Shown here: piece by piece, positions 38,547-47,002 of the stretch
How the letters are laid out: each line of letters opens with the position of its first letter
Numbering within the stretch: position 1 is the first letter of the stretch
Source of the DNA: Methylomonas sp.
Lineage (GTDB): Bacteria > Pseudomonadota > Gammaproteobacteria > Methylococcales > Methylomonadaceae
NCBI GenBank assembly: GCA_002929135.1
Contig: PESC01000047.1
Span: 1 to 61,832 of the forward strand
DNA length: 61,832 nucleotides
Direction: 5' to 3'
Program-made: the position numbers and the translations under genes
The notes under the pieces: model-generated
Told to the model about the DNA's origin: nothing
The model's input: only the letters and a program-made list of their open reading frames with translations
Database searches by the model: none

Positions 38547-39086
38547 TCATACCTCCTGCTGGTCATGTTCGACCAGTGCCTCGGCTGTTTGCCGGGACGA
38601 CAAGCCGTTATTGCGCCTTCCGTACAGGGCACCGCGCTGTTTGAAACAGCGTTTGCTGAACAGCACATCGAAGCCGTAAGCCTCAAGGCCACAGCGTTGC
38701 CGCAGTTCCGCCCACTGCTGCAAGACAATGTCGCGATTGGTGCCGTGTATCATGCAGTACAGGTTGTACGGCCAAATCTCGCCCTGACGCGGGCGGCGGT
38801 AGCAAAGATTGACGCAAGGCTGGCGACTGAGGCGGGCGCCCGCTTCGGCAACTTGCTCATCCGGCACATCGATGACGATCATGGCATTGGCGCGATAACC
38901 CAGCTCACGATGTTTGACGACGACGCCCCAGCGTTTAATCAAGCCATGCGCCTTGAGCCGGGCCAGTCGTTCGATCACGCTCGTTTCGCTGGTGCCCAGA
39001 TGCACGGCAATCAGCGCGTAAGGCTGTTCGACCAGGGGCAAGCCCTGCTGTACGCTAGCTATCAGTTGAAAATCGAGGCTGTCCAT
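38547..39086 (-). CDS. nirL: Siroheme decarboxylase subunit NirL
   Basis: 179 residues. DFQLIASVQQGLPLVEQPYA, then IKRWGVVVKHRELGYRANAM and EIWPYNLYCMIHGTNRDIVL, the WPYNLYCMIHG type of the L/H half. The C-terminal KRCFKQRGALYG matches NirL. The ATG (39086) overlaps the nirD stop by one base (TGATG), so the two are translationally coupled and likely form one complex. Confidence 0.9.
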   Translation of the reverse strand: MDSLDFQLIASVQQGLPLVEQPYALIAVHLGTSETSVIERLARLKAHGLIKRWGVVVKHRELGYRANAMIVIDVPDEQVAEAGARLSRQPCVNLCYRRPRQGEIWPYNLYCMIHGTNRDIVLQQWAELRQRCGLEAYGFDVLFSKRCFKQRGALYGRRNNGLSSRQTAEALVEHDQQEV

Positions 39087-39538
39087 CACGGCAAATTCAG
39101 ATCGAAACCCAGGTTGATGAAATAATCGGCCAACATCGGCAGGCGCATGGCCGGATAGCCGGTTTGCCGTTCGATGTCGGTAATCACCGATTGCAAATGC
39201 TCGTCGTTGTCGCCAACGGCAACAAACCACAGGTTGAAGCGATTTTCCCGCTCGTAATTGTGGTTGATTTCCGCATAGCGGCTCACCAGACCGGCCACGC
39301 GCTCCAGATCGTCGTCAGGAATCGCCATGGCCACCAGACTGCTGCTGCCGATCAGATTAGGCGCAATCACAGGGCCAATCCGGCTGATCATTTGCCGATC
39401 CGACAATTCACGCAGCGCCGTCAAAACATCGTGCTCGGCAACGCCCAGTTGCTCGGCGATGTCGCGGAAGGGTCGGCTGCTCAGTGGGAATGCCTGCTGG
39501 TAATCGTTGAGCAGGCGTTTTTGCAGAGAGGTCAGCAT
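39086..39538 (-). CDS. nirD: Siroheme decarboxylase subunit NirD
   Basis: 150 residues. LTSLQKRLLNDYQQAFPLSS then FRDIAEQLGVAEHDVLTALR (winged helix), ISRIGPVIAPNLIGSSSLVA and NHNYERENRFNLWFVAVGDN. This is the D/G type of the family. It begins one base after the nirF stop (TGACATG) and overlaps nirL, fitting the canonical order F-D-L-G-H-J. Confidence 0.9.
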   Translation of the reverse strand: MLTSLQKRLLNDYQQAFPLSSRPFRDIAEQLGVAEHDVLTALRELSDRQMISRIGPVIAPNLIGSSSLVAMAIPDDDLERVAGLVSRYAEINHNYERENRFNLWFVAVGDNDEHLQSVITDIERQTGYPAMRLPMLADYFINLGFDLNLP

Positions 39539-39539
39539 G

Positions 39540-40718
39540 TCACCAGCCAATGCGATTGGCGCGATCGGTAAAGAAAATGCCACTAGGTTTTTGCGCAGGC
39601 AGGCGGGCGATTTCGCTGAAGGTTGCGGTGTCGTACACCAACACCCTGTCGTCGTCGCGTACCGCCAGCCATACCGCTTCGCCGCGCGGGCTGAATTCCA
39701 TGTGCAACACCGCCTTGCCGGGTTGCAAGGTTTTGACCAGGCTGAAATCCTTGACGTCGATGACCTGCACGATCTGGTTGTCGGGGAAGGCGAAGTTCAC
39801 CCAGATGTGGCGTCCGTCTGGCCGGGCGCTAACGAACACCGGCTGACCGGCGACGGCAATGCGTTTGGCTAGTTGCCCGTTTTTCCTGTCAACCACCAGC
39901 ACCTCGTGCTGACCGATGGCAGGCACCAGCAGCCAGTCGCCCGCCACCGTCCAGCCTTCCAGATGCGGCATTTTATAAACCGGCAGTTGCGCGTCGTCCT
40001 TGCCGTAGTCGGCCAGGATGCGTATTACGCCCAGTTCCGGCTGCCACAAATCCAGCAAGGCCAGGCCTTTTTCGCCGAACAGGCCGGCGGCGTAGAAGCG
40101 GCCATCCGGTGTCAGCAGGCCATCGTAAGGCTGTTTGCCGATGTTTTTGAATGCTTGTACCTGCGGCTGACGCGGGTTTTTGGCGTCGATCAGCCAGATT
40201 TGATCGGCATCGAACAGGCTGCACACGAAACGCTGGCCCGGCGCATCGACCAGACCGACTACCTTGGACAGTTTGCCATCATCGCCGTAAACAGCGGGAA
40301 TATCCGCCAGTGGCGCAAGGGTTTCAGCATCGAACAGCTTGACGCCACCCGGCGTGTAATTGGACACGGCAATGATTTTGCCGTCCTGGGAAATAGCCCC
40401 GCCTATGCTGTTGCCCGCCTGGACGATGCGTTTGGCTATCTCGTCTTGCAGCAAGTCGATCTTGCTCAGACCGCCGTCGCGACCGAACACATAGGCATAA
40501 CGCTGATCACGGGAAAACACCACCGAGGCGTGGGACAAGTCGCCCAGGCCTTCGACGCGGCTGAGCATGGCCGGTTTTGTGGTGTTGACGATCTGTACAC
40601 TGCCGGTTTCCCGCTCGATGATGACGCCGAGGTCGCCGGTGGGGCGTGGGGTGGTGGCTTGGTTACAGGCGGTCAAGCAAAAAACGGCGGCTAAAAAATA
40701 CAATTTGATGTTTATCAT
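39540..40718 (-). CDS. nirF: Heme d1 biosynthesis dehydrogenase-like protein NirF
   Basis: 392 residues with a lipoprotein signal (MINIKLYFLAAVFCLTAC), so probably tethered to the periplasmic side of a membrane. The mature part is an eight-bladed cytochrome d1-type propeller without the heme c domain: GDLGVIIERETGSVQIVN, DLSHASVVFSRDQRYAYVFG, GKQPYDGLLTPDGRFYAAGL, YKMPHLEGWTVAGDWLLVPA, ending PSGIFFTDRANRIGW. NirF acts late in heme d1 synthesis in the periplasm. A start at 40739 adds seven residues. The gene is 67 bases behind the Fic gene. Confidence 0.92.
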   Translation of the reverse strand: MINIKLYFLAAVFCLTACNQATTPRPTGDLGVIIERETGSVQIVNTTKPAMLSRVEGLGDLSHASVVFSRDQRYAYVFGRDGGLSKIDLLQDEIAKRIVQAGNSIGGAISQDGKIIAVSNYTPGGVKLFDAETLAPLADIPAVYGDDGKLSKVVGLVDAPGQRFVCSLFDADQIWLIDAKNPRQPQVQAFKNIGKQPYDGLLTPDGRFYAAGLFGEKGLALLDLWQPELGVIRILADYGKDDAQLPVYKMPHLEGWTVAGDWLLVPAIGQHEVLVVDRKNGQLAKRIAVAGQPVFVSARPDGRHIWVNFAFPDNQIVQVIDVKDFSLVKTLQPGKAVLHMEFSPRGEAVWLAVRDDDRVLVYDTATFSEIARLPAQKPSGIFFTDRANRIGW

Positions 40719-40785
40719 GCGGGTAGTGTTTCGGTTCATAGCGTAGGAATGATCGAAATCGCGTTTATTCACTGACGAAGGCAGG

Positions 40786-41391
40786 TTACAAATCCTCAAC
40801 CCTGAATTTGCTATAGCCTTCGTAGTAATAGCTGATGTCGATACCCTTCATGAATAATTCGCGGTCGTTGACTTTTTCAGTCAAGGCGGCTTTCAGCAGG
40901 TGTTTGATTTCCACATCTTTCACCACGCTGCGCTCCATGGCCGAAAGATAATCGGCCTTGTCCACGCCATTCCAGTCAATCACGCGGTTGATTTCATTTT
41001 TGAGGATCAAATCCAGCCAGATGCGCGTCGCGCGGCCATTACCCTCACGAAAGGGGTGAGCAATATTCATCTCGACATATTTCTCAATGATTTCCTCAAA
41101 CGACTGTTGCGGCATGGCGCTGATGTGCTCTAACGATTGCGGCAAGTACATGATGGGTGCAAATCGGAAATTGCCTTTGGCGATATTGACATCGCGGATT
41201 GTTCCTGCAAATTCATAAATATCACCAAACAAATACGCATGAATTTGTGCAAGCCCCTTGAAGGTGCCAATCTCCATACGGTTAATGTCGCCGCTTTCAA
41301 ATAGCCGCTTGGCCTTCTGCTTGCTGATTTTTTCTTCGGCTTTATTCAGTTCGATTTGATCGGTGATATTCAATTTGTTCTGCAACACCAT
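40786..41391 (-). CDS. Fic-domain protein, class III (C-terminal self-inhibition)
   Basis: 201 residues. The Fic core includes [20 protein letters not shown], the flap region [16 protein letters not shown] and the catalytic loop [12 protein letters not shown], which normally transfers AMP (or another nucleotide moiety) to a target hydroxyl. Near the C-terminus, S187-YYY-E191-G192 matches the inhibitory helix motif (S/T)xxxE(G/N), as in Neisseria Fic, so the enzyme should be self-restrained and need no separate antitoxin. It lies inside the heme d1 cluster in the same orientation. Targets are unknown. Confidence 0.9.
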   Translation of the reverse strand: MVLQNKLNITDQIELNKAEEKISKQKAKRLFESGDINRMEIGTFKGLAQIHAYLFGDIYEFAGTIRDVNIAKGNFRFAPIMYLPQSLEHISAMPQQSFEEIIEKYVEMNIAHPFREGNGRATRIWLDLILKNEINRVIDWNGVDKADYLSAMERSVVKDVEIKHLLKAALTEKVNDRELFMKGIDISYYYEGYSKFRVEDL

Positions 41392-41509
41392 GTTATGTGT
41401 TCCTGATCTGTGTACGCAGTCAATGTATTCAACCCGGCTTGCAGCTTAACCCCATTGAACTCCTTGCTATGACTCCTGTTCCCGGACAGCCTCCCAGGGA
41501 GGATATTGT

Positions 41510-42115
41510 TCATTCGGCAAACACTTCCTGCAAATCGATAGTGCAATCGGAGAACAGGTTCGGGGTGGCCAAGTCCTCGCCGGAGAACATGTTCAGCAAT
41601 CGGTAAATGTCGTATTCCTCGTCGAGCACGAACTGATGCACCGCTTGTTCGAACGGGTAGACGATCCAGTATTCCTTGACGCCACTTTCCCGGTACAACT
41701 CGAACTTGGTCTGCATTTCCTTTTTGGAATTGCCCTTGGACAGAATCTCGATGATCCAGTCCGGTGCACCCAGGCAGCCGTGTGGATCGAGTTTGGCGGT
41801 ATCGCAAATCACGCATAAATCGGGCTGGACGACGGTATAAATATCCTGGTTGGCAACCACTGATTTGCGGCGGTCGTACAGGCGGACATCGAAGGGAGCG
41901 GCGAAGGCCCGACAAGGTTTTTTTCTGAAGTACTCGAACAGGTAGCCGGTCAATTGCCAGGACACCCGCTGATGATCCAGACTCGGTGCCGGACTCATCA
42001 AGCTGATTTTGCCTCTAATCAGCTCAATAGCGGCATCAAACCGCCAGTTCAGGTAGTCGGCGTAAGAATAATGGCCGTTCGGGTCGAGTTGCGATAAATC
42101 GGTAATCGTGGTCAT
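41510..42115 (-). CDS. Uma2-family (DUF820) endonuclease-like protein
   Basis: 201 residues of the Uma2/DUF820 family, which has a PD-(D/E)XK nuclease fold of unknown role and is very abundant in cyanobacteria and some methanotrophs. Visible parts are ELIRGKISLMSPAPSLDHQR, VVQPDLCVICD and GAPDWIIEILSKGNSKKEMQ then TKFELYRESGVKEYWIVYP, giving the PD...E..S..N...D/K pattern. Start taken at ATG 42115. It sits between the cytochrome genes and Fic in the nir cluster, same strand. Whether it has a link to heme d1 is doubtful. Confidence 0.85.
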   Translation of the reverse strand: MTTITDLSQLDPNGHYSYADYLNWRFDAAIELIRGKISLMSPAPSLDHQRVSWQLTGYLFEYFRKKPCRAFAAPFDVRLYDRRKSVVANQDIYTVVQPDLCVICDTAKLDPHGCLGAPDWIIEILSKGNSKKEMQTKFELYRESGVKEYWIVYPFEQAVHQFVLDEEYDIYRLLNMFSGEDLATPNLFSDCTIDLQEVFAE

Positions 42116-42173
42116 CGTCGTACCTTGCGCAGTGATTTGCAGCGATTCTAGCCTGATGAACGGGTATTGCTGA

Positions 42174-42479
42174 TTACGGCTGTCGCAAGCGCTCAATCAA
42201 CCAGCGACTGTCTTCGATACTCAGGAATGGTTTCCACGGCGGCATCGCCGTGCCGGATCGACCGTTCTGAATGGCATCCAGCAACAACGCGTCGCTTTTG
42301 CCTGCCAGTGCATCCGGCATCAGTGATGGCCCTAAGCCGCCTTTTGGCGGCAGGCCGTGGCAGGAACCGCAGTCGTGTTTCAGCAGATTCAGCAACACCT
42401 GTTGCCGCTGCGGACTCGGTTCATCCGCAACGGCAACACTGCAAACCAGGGCAATCAGCCAGCGATAACCCGTACTCAA
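42174..42479 (-). CDS. Small c-type cytochrome (NirC-like)
   Basis: 101 residues with a signal peptide (WLIALVCSVAVA) and one heme c site CGSCH, then PPKGGLGPSLMPDALAGKSD and a Met ligand candidate in GTAMPPWKPFL. Size and position suggest the NirC (cytochrome c55X) type that can donate electrons during heme d1 maturation or to nitrite reductase. The start is a TTG overlapping the stop of the preceding cytochrome gene (TTGA), so coupled translation is likely; no better ATG exists. Confidence 0.75.
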   Translation of the reverse strand: MSTGYRWLIALVCSVAVADEPSPQRQQVLLNLLKHDCGSCHGLPPKGGLGPSLMPDALAGKSDALLLDAIQNGRSGTAMPPWKPFLSIEDSRWLIERLRQP

Positions 42480-42850
42480 GGTTTGACGCTGCCGTAATAA
42501 TGGGCAATGTCATTGATTTCGGCATCGGTCAGCGAGCCTGCCATCGCGTTCATGATGTCGGATTTTCGGGTTTTATCGCGATATTGCTTGATGGCTTTTT
42601 TCAGATACTCGGGATCGCGGCCACCTAGGGGCGGGAATGGTGCGTCGGCACTGGGACTGCGGATGCCGTGGCATTGTGCGCACACCGCCGCTGCTTTTGC
42701 TTGGCCGACGTACAGGCTGGCGGCCTGCGCCGAACCGGATGCGATCGCGCCCATCAGCAACCACGAGAATGTGTACACCACCCTACCCTCTCTCACTGGC
42801 GAGGGGTTATTGCGCTTCGCGCCCAATAGATCGGAAAATTTCAGCTTCAT
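42476..42850 (-). CDS. Class I c-type cytochrome
   Basis: 124 residues with heme site CAQCHG, LGGRDPEYLKKAIKQYRDKT and Met-ligand region MNAMAGSLTDAEINDIAHYY, a cytochrome c553/c4-half pattern. It may donate electrons to the cd1-type protein, filling the NirM role. The ATG overlaps the stop of the cd1-like gene (ATGA). The N-terminal region (GAKRNNPSPVREGRVV, residues 10-25) is oddly hydrophilic before the signal-type helix and looks derived from a CCCTC..GAGGG palindromic repeat; a start at GTG 42781 or 42778 would give a normal signal peptide. Confidence 0.82.
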   Translation of the reverse strand: MKLKFSDLLGAKRNNPSPVREGRVVYTFSWLLMGAIASGSAQAASLYVGQAKAAAVCAQCHGIRSPSADAPFPPLGGRDPEYLKKAIKQYRDKTRKSDIMNAMAGSLTDAEINDIAHYYGSVKP

Positions 42851-44427
42851 TGGCCTTGCTCCATTTCATCGGGTGACAAACCACGGGTCATGTATTTGAC
42901 CCGGCCACGCGAGAAAATCCCCGCCGGGCTTTCCATGGCAATGCTGGCGACTTTTTGCAAGCTGTTGGCATCGTACACCACCACTTCATCGCCGTTGTAG
43001 CCTGCGGAAATGTACAAAAACTTGCCGTCGGCGCTGTATTCCGGGAAGTAGGCGTGGCCGCCGACATCCAGGGTTTTGACGACATCCAGGGTTTTCTTGT
43101 CGATGAGTTGCACGGTGCGGGCGCGTCTGTCCTTGCTGATGATGTCTACTGCCACGTAAGGTGCGTTGGCATGGGCGGCGGGCGATTCAGTGCCGCCGGA
43201 TACCGGAATTTGCTTGACAACTTCCATTTTGTCCAAGTCCCAGACACTGACCACGGTCTTGTCGCAATCGCCGAAGTTGGTGCCAAAGCCCAGGGTGCGG
43301 CCATCGACCACCACCGCCGAGCCACCGCCGACATGCGGTACGCAACCGGCTTCCAGTTTTTTGATGAGCTTACGCTCTTCCAGGTCGATGGCGGCGACGA
43401 TGCTGTCGTCATACGAGGCCACCATCAATTTCTTGCCGCCGTGAGTCAGGAAAGCGTCGTGCAAATGCCTGCCGACGTTGGTGATTTTGGTGACTGGGAA
43501 GCCGTCCTTGTTGTAATCGATGATCCACACCTGACCGGCGTTTTCCAGCGCAATGGCGAAGATGTCGGCATAAGGCGTGCCGATGATCATGCCGGAGTCG
43601 GAGGAGACATGCTTGCCGTCGGGGTCTATGCCTTCCAGTTCGAAGGTTTTCAAAGGTTCCAGGGTATCGGCGTCCAAAATCACGGCGTTATGCGGCACGA
43701 AGGAGCCGGCCATGATGTATTTGCCATCGCGCGACACGCCCATGCCGGGGCCGTTCCAGCCGGTCTTGATGCTGCGGGTGGCCTGCATCGAATACAGATC
43801 GACCTTGAAAATCTCGGCGGTGTCGGTTTTGACGTAAGCCCAGCGCGGGTTGGCCGGGTTGAAGTCGATGATGTGGGCGGCGGTGCCGGTGGCGATTTCG
43901 CCGACTTTCTGATGGGTGGCACTGTTGATGAAAATGGCTCGGGAACCTTCGCCCCGGCCATATTTGCCACGGGCGGCGACACCGATCAGGTTTTCAAACT
44001 TGTCGTCGATCGCAAACGCAGGCTTGGCGGGCAGCGTGGTTTCATCCTTGACGTAGACCTTGAGCGACTTTTTCATGTCGTCGATAGTCCAGGCCGGATT
44101 GGGCTGTTTGGGGGTTGTTTGCAAATGCTTGACGACACCGCGAATCTCGTCGTCGGTCAATCTGCCGTAGAACGGCGGCATCAAGGTGTCGAAGCTGCCG
44201 GCCATGACGATGGTGCGCAAGGCGGTGGGGCTGCGGCCTTTCAAGGTGTCGGCGTTCAGCGCCGGTGCCAGATAGCCGCCGTGATCGGCACCATGACAAC
44301 TGGCGCAGTTGTTCATGTAAATGTCGTGCGGGCTGTCGGATTTTGCCCAAGTTGCACCGGAAGCCAGCAGCAAGGCCATCGAACTGGCCAGCAGGGATAG
44401 ATTCAGTCGTCTCATCGTTGTTTTCAT
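42847..44427 (-). CDS. Cytochrome cd1-type protein (nitrite reductase NirS-like or NirN-like)
   Basis: 526 residues: signal peptide (LLASSMALLLASGATWAKS), an N-terminal heme c domain (NNCASCHGADHGG, Met region FDTLMPPFYGRLTD), then an eight-bladed heme d1 propeller. Candidate d1 histidines are in GTAAHIIDF, RHLHDAFLT and CVPHVGGG. True NirS has FLHDGG and TPHPGRG at the last two, and usually ends in KFNVYNTQHDVY; this one ends SPAGIFSRGRVKYM, so it is divergent. NirS reduces nitrite to NO, while NirN is the last dehydrogenase of heme d1 synthesis. Its place at the head of the cluster favours a NirS role; the sequence does not settle it. Confidence 0.8.
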   Translation of the reverse strand: MKTTMRRLNLSLLASSMALLLASGATWAKSDSPHDIYMNNCASCHGADHGGYLAPALNADTLKGRSPTALRTIVMAGSFDTLMPPFYGRLTDDEIRGVVKHLQTTPKQPNPAWTIDDMKKSLKVYVKDETTLPAKPAFAIDDKFENLIGVAARGKYGRGEGSRAIFINSATHQKVGEIATGTAAHIIDFNPANPRWAYVKTDTAEIFKVDLYSMQATRSIKTGWNGPGMGVSRDGKYIMAGSFVPHNAVILDADTLEPLKTFELEGIDPDGKHVSSDSGMIIGTPYADIFAIALENAGQVWIIDYNKDGFPVTKITNVGRHLHDAFLTHGGKKLMVASYDDSIVAAIDLEERKLIKKLEAGCVPHVGGGSAVVVDGRTLGFGTNFGDCDKTVVSVWDLDKMEVVKQIPVSGGTESPAAHANAPYVAVDIISKDRRARTVQLIDKKTLDVVKTLDVGGHAYFPEYSADGKFLYISAGYNGDEVVVYDANSLQKVASIAMESPAGIFSRGRVKYMTRGLSPDEMEQGQ

Positions 44428-44572
44428 TTGCAATTCCTGTCATCCGTCGTGAAATAAAGCATTCGAGGCTGGTCTGCCGAAACTGGTCTGCCGAAAAACA
44501 CACCGCCAAATCCTTGGAAACTCACGCTCTCGTTTGGCCAAGCGTCGAATGCCATGAAAAACTTTCGAGTCG

Positions 44573-44603
44573 ATATTAGACGCAGCACGGCCTGGCTTGT
44601 CAA
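44573..44603 (-). promoter_or_regulatory. Possible promoter of the cd1/nir cluster
   Basis: On the minus strand, TTGACA (44598-44603), 19 bases, TAATAT (44573-44578), about 145 bases before the cd1-like start. The -35 is part of TTGACAAGCC just upstream of the divergent MarR gene, so the regulator could control both. No clear FNR box TTGAT-N4-ATCAA was found. Confidence 0.35.
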
Positions 44604-44630
44604 CCCAATCAGGAGTGATACCATTGCGCC

Positions 44631-45200
44631 ATGCCTGATACCGACATCTATGAATTGATCGAATGCATGACCGCCCTCATCCGCTCGGAAGAGCGCAAAA
44701 AGTGCACTGAACTGAATTTGCAACCCGTGCATTTTCAAGCGCTCAACTATCTGGCCAGGGCCAACAAGTACAGCAACACCCCCGCTGCCGTGGCCAACTA
44801 CCTCGGTGTCACCCGGGGCACGGTGTCACAGTCGCTCATCGTCCTCGAAAAAAAAGGCCTGATCGAAAAAAAACAGGGCACCAGCGACAAACGTGTCGTT
44901 CATCTCTACCTGTTGCCCGAAGGCCGCCGCCTGCTCCAGCAGGCTCGTCCCTCCAACCTGTTCGAAACCGCAACGGCCATTTTGCACACCCACGACCAGC
45001 CGCCCTCCCCTTCCGATGCCAACGTTTTCCAGCAGGCCTTGACTGCACTGCAAAAAGCCAACCAGTCGCAATCCTTCGGTGTGTGTAAAACCTGTCGCAA
45101 TTTCAGTGAAAAAGACGGCGAATTTTTCTGTTTGCTGACTCAGGAAAAGCTCAGCGCCAGTGACAGCGAACAAATCTGCCAGGAACACATTCCGATTTGA
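44631..45200 (+). CDS. MarR-family regulator with C-terminal four-cysteine motif
   Basis: 189 residues. The winged-helix domain (about 25-110) is clear: LQPVHFQALNYLARANKYSN, AAVANYLGVTRGTVSQSLIV, EKKGLIEKKQGTSDKRVVHL. Beyond the usual domain, the last 40 residues carry C152-x2-C155-x11-C167-x15-C183 and His186 (CKTCRNFSEKDGEFFC), which could bind zinc or an Fe-S cluster and sense redox state or NO. It is divergent from the cd1/heme d1 cluster with 200 bases between, so it probably regulates it. AGGAG lies 15 bases before the ATG. Confidence 0.85.
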   Translation: MPDTDIYELIECMTALIRSEERKKCTELNLQPVHFQALNYLARANKYSNTPAAVANYLGVTRGTVSQSLIVLEKKGLIEKKQGTSDKRVVHLYLLPEGRRLLQQARPSNLFETATAILHTHDQPPSPSDANVFQQALTALQKANQSQSFGVCKTCRNFSEKDGEFFCLLTQEKLSASDSEQICQEHIPI

Positions 45201-45221
45201 GCGGTATACCCGCAGCCCCTT

Positions 45222-46214
45222 ATGACCCCACGCCCCCGCATCGCACTGACCGCCGGTGAACCGGCCGGCATAGGTCCCGACCTCTGCATTCAACTAGCAC
45301 AGCACGAAATCGCCTGCCAGCTCACCGTCATTGCCGACCCCGAGCTGCTGGCTGAACGCGCTAACATGCTGCGTCTGCCGCTGCGCATCGATTGTGCTGA
45401 CGCAGTAGAATCGCCAGCCAGCCACAAACCAGGCCGACTCCGTGTCTTGCCGGTAAAACGTGCGCAAGCCACCCGCTGCGGCCACCCCGACCCGGCCAAC
45501 AGCGGCTACGTGCTGGACACCCTGCGGCTGGCCACCCGTCACTGCATGGCCGGTTTTTTCGATGCCATGGTCACCGCGCCGGTTCACAAAGGCGTCATCA
45601 ACGACGCCGGCATCGCCTTCAGCGGCCATACCGAGTTCATCGCCGACATTACCGGCGGCGCTCCGGTGATGCTGCTGGCCACTCCTGGCCTTCGTGTCGC
45701 CCTGGCCACCACCCATCTGCCGCTGCGTGACGTCAGCGCCGCTATCACCGCCGACTCGTTGACCCGCGTCATCCGCATTCTGCACCGGGACTTGCATCAC
45801 CGCTTCTCTATCCCGCAACCAAACATCCTGGTATGCGGCCTGAACCCCCATGCGGGTGAAGGCGGCCATCTGGGCCGCGAGGAAATCGACATCATCGAAC
45901 CCGTGTTGCAGCATTTGCGCAGCGTAGGCCTGTCGCTTCAAGGCCCGCTGCCTGCCGACACCCTGTTCACCCCCAAATATCTCGACCAGGCCGACGCCGT
46001 ACTGGCGATGTACCACGACCAGGGCCTGCCGGTGCTGAAGTACAAAGGCTTCGGCCAGGCCGTCAACATCACCCTCGGCCTGCCCATCATCCGCACCTCG
46101 GTCGATCACGGCACCGCACTCGACCTAGCGGGCAGCGGTAAGGCCAACCTGGGCAGTTTGCGGTTTGCCATTGAAACCGCCATCGCCATGACATCAACCC
46201 ATTCCCCCTCATGA
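45222..46214 (+). CDS. pdxA: 4-hydroxythreonine-4-phosphate dehydrogenase
   Basis: Catalyses the NAD-dependent step feeding pyridoxal phosphate ring formation. The 330 residues start [20 protein letters not shown]; metal-binding His residues are in [29 protein letters not shown] and [20 protein letters not shown]. The ending [20 protein letters not shown] is typical. The stop overlaps the rsmA start (ATGA), an arrangement also seen in E. coli (pdxA-rsmA). Confidence 0.96.
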   Translation: MTPRPRIALTAGEPAGIGPDLCIQLAQHEIACQLTVIADPELLAERANMLRLPLRIDCADAVESPASHKPGRLRVLPVKRAQATRCGHPDPANSGYVLDTLRLATRHCMAGFFDAMVTAPVHKGVINDAGIAFSGHTEFIADITGGAPVMLLATPGLRVALATTHLPLRDVSAAITADSLTRVIRILHRDLHHRFSIPQPNILVCGLNPHAGEGGHLGREEIDIIEPVLQHLRSVGLSLQGPLPADTLFTPKYLDQADAVLAMYHDQGLPVLKYKGFGQAVNITLGLPIIRTSVDHGTALDLAGSGKANLGSLRFAIETAIAMTSTHSPS

Positions 46215-46993
46215 CTCATCAGCCCCGTAAACGCTTCGGCCAGAATTTTTTGCACGACGACCGCGTGATCCGCGACATTCTCGATTTCGCCAATCCGCAA
46301 CCCGGCGAGCATTGGGTGGAAATCGGCCCCGGCCTTGGTGCATTGACCGGGCCGTTGCTGGCGCATGGCGTCAGACTGGATGTAGTGGAGCTGGATCGGG
46401 ACTTGGTCGCCCACTTGCAAAAGCGCTACGCAGACAACGCCAGCATCCGCATTCATGGCGCCGATGCCTTGCAGTTCGATTTTGGCCTATTGGCTGAGAC
46501 GGGCGAAAAACTGCGACTGATCGGCAACCTGCCGTACAACATTTCGACACCGCTGATGTTTCATTTGCTGGAAACCACGCGCTGCATCGAGGACATGCAC
46601 GTCATGCTGCAAAAAGAGGTGGTCAACCGCATTTGCGCTGCGCCTGGCAGCAAGCAATACGGTCGCCTCAGCGTGATGATGCAGTATCACTGCGAAGCCG
46701 AATGGCTGTTCGATGTACCACCGGACAGTTTCGACCCGCCACCCAAGGTAATGTCGTCCATCCTGCGCCTGACACCCCACGCTCAACCACCGGTCGAACT
46801 GCGCGATTTCAACCATTTCAGCCAACTGGTGACCCAGGCGTTTTCACAGCGGCGCAAAACCTTGCGCAATGCCTTGCGCGATTTTCTGACAGCCGACGAC
46901 TTCGAAACCCTGGCCATCGACGCCAATCTGCGAGCCGAATCGGTGTCACTGGAAATGTATGCACGCATGGCTAATTTAGGTTCTGGCCCCTGA
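46211..46993 (+). CDS. rsmA: 16S rRNA dimethyladenosine transferase
   Basis: Dimethylates two adjacent adenosines near the 3' end of 16S rRNA. The 260 residues show [22 protein letters not shown] motif [15 protein letters not shown], the catalytic [16 protein letters not shown] and the C-terminal [15 protein letters not shown]. It overlaps pdxA by 4 bases and is followed after 9 bases by the chromate transporter. Confidence 0.97.
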   Translation: MTHQPRKRFGQNFLHDDRVIRDILDFANPQPGEHWVEIGPGLGALTGPLLAHGVRLDVVELDRDLVAHLQKRYADNASIRIHGADALQFDFGLLAETGEKLRLIGNLPYNISTPLMFHLLETTRCIEDMHVMLQKEVVNRICAAPGSKQYGRLSVMMQYHCEAEWLFDVPPDSFDPPPKVMSSILRLTPHAQPPVELRDFNHFSQLVTQAFSQRRKTLRNALRDFLTADDFETLAIDANLRAESVSLEMYARMANLGSGP

Positions 46994-47002
46994 AAAAATA
47001 CG

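Noticed and set aside
42955-44400. A 481-codon open frame on the plus strand opposite the cd1-like gene
   Set aside because: It is the antisense of a GC-rich gene with clear protein motifs; its translation has no domain pattern and is rich in Val/Asp/His strings typical of reverse frames.
44434-44630. An FNR or DNR box in the cd1/MarR intergenic gap
   Set aside because: No TTGAT-N4-ATCAA-like site with acceptable match; only a plain promoter-like pair was found.
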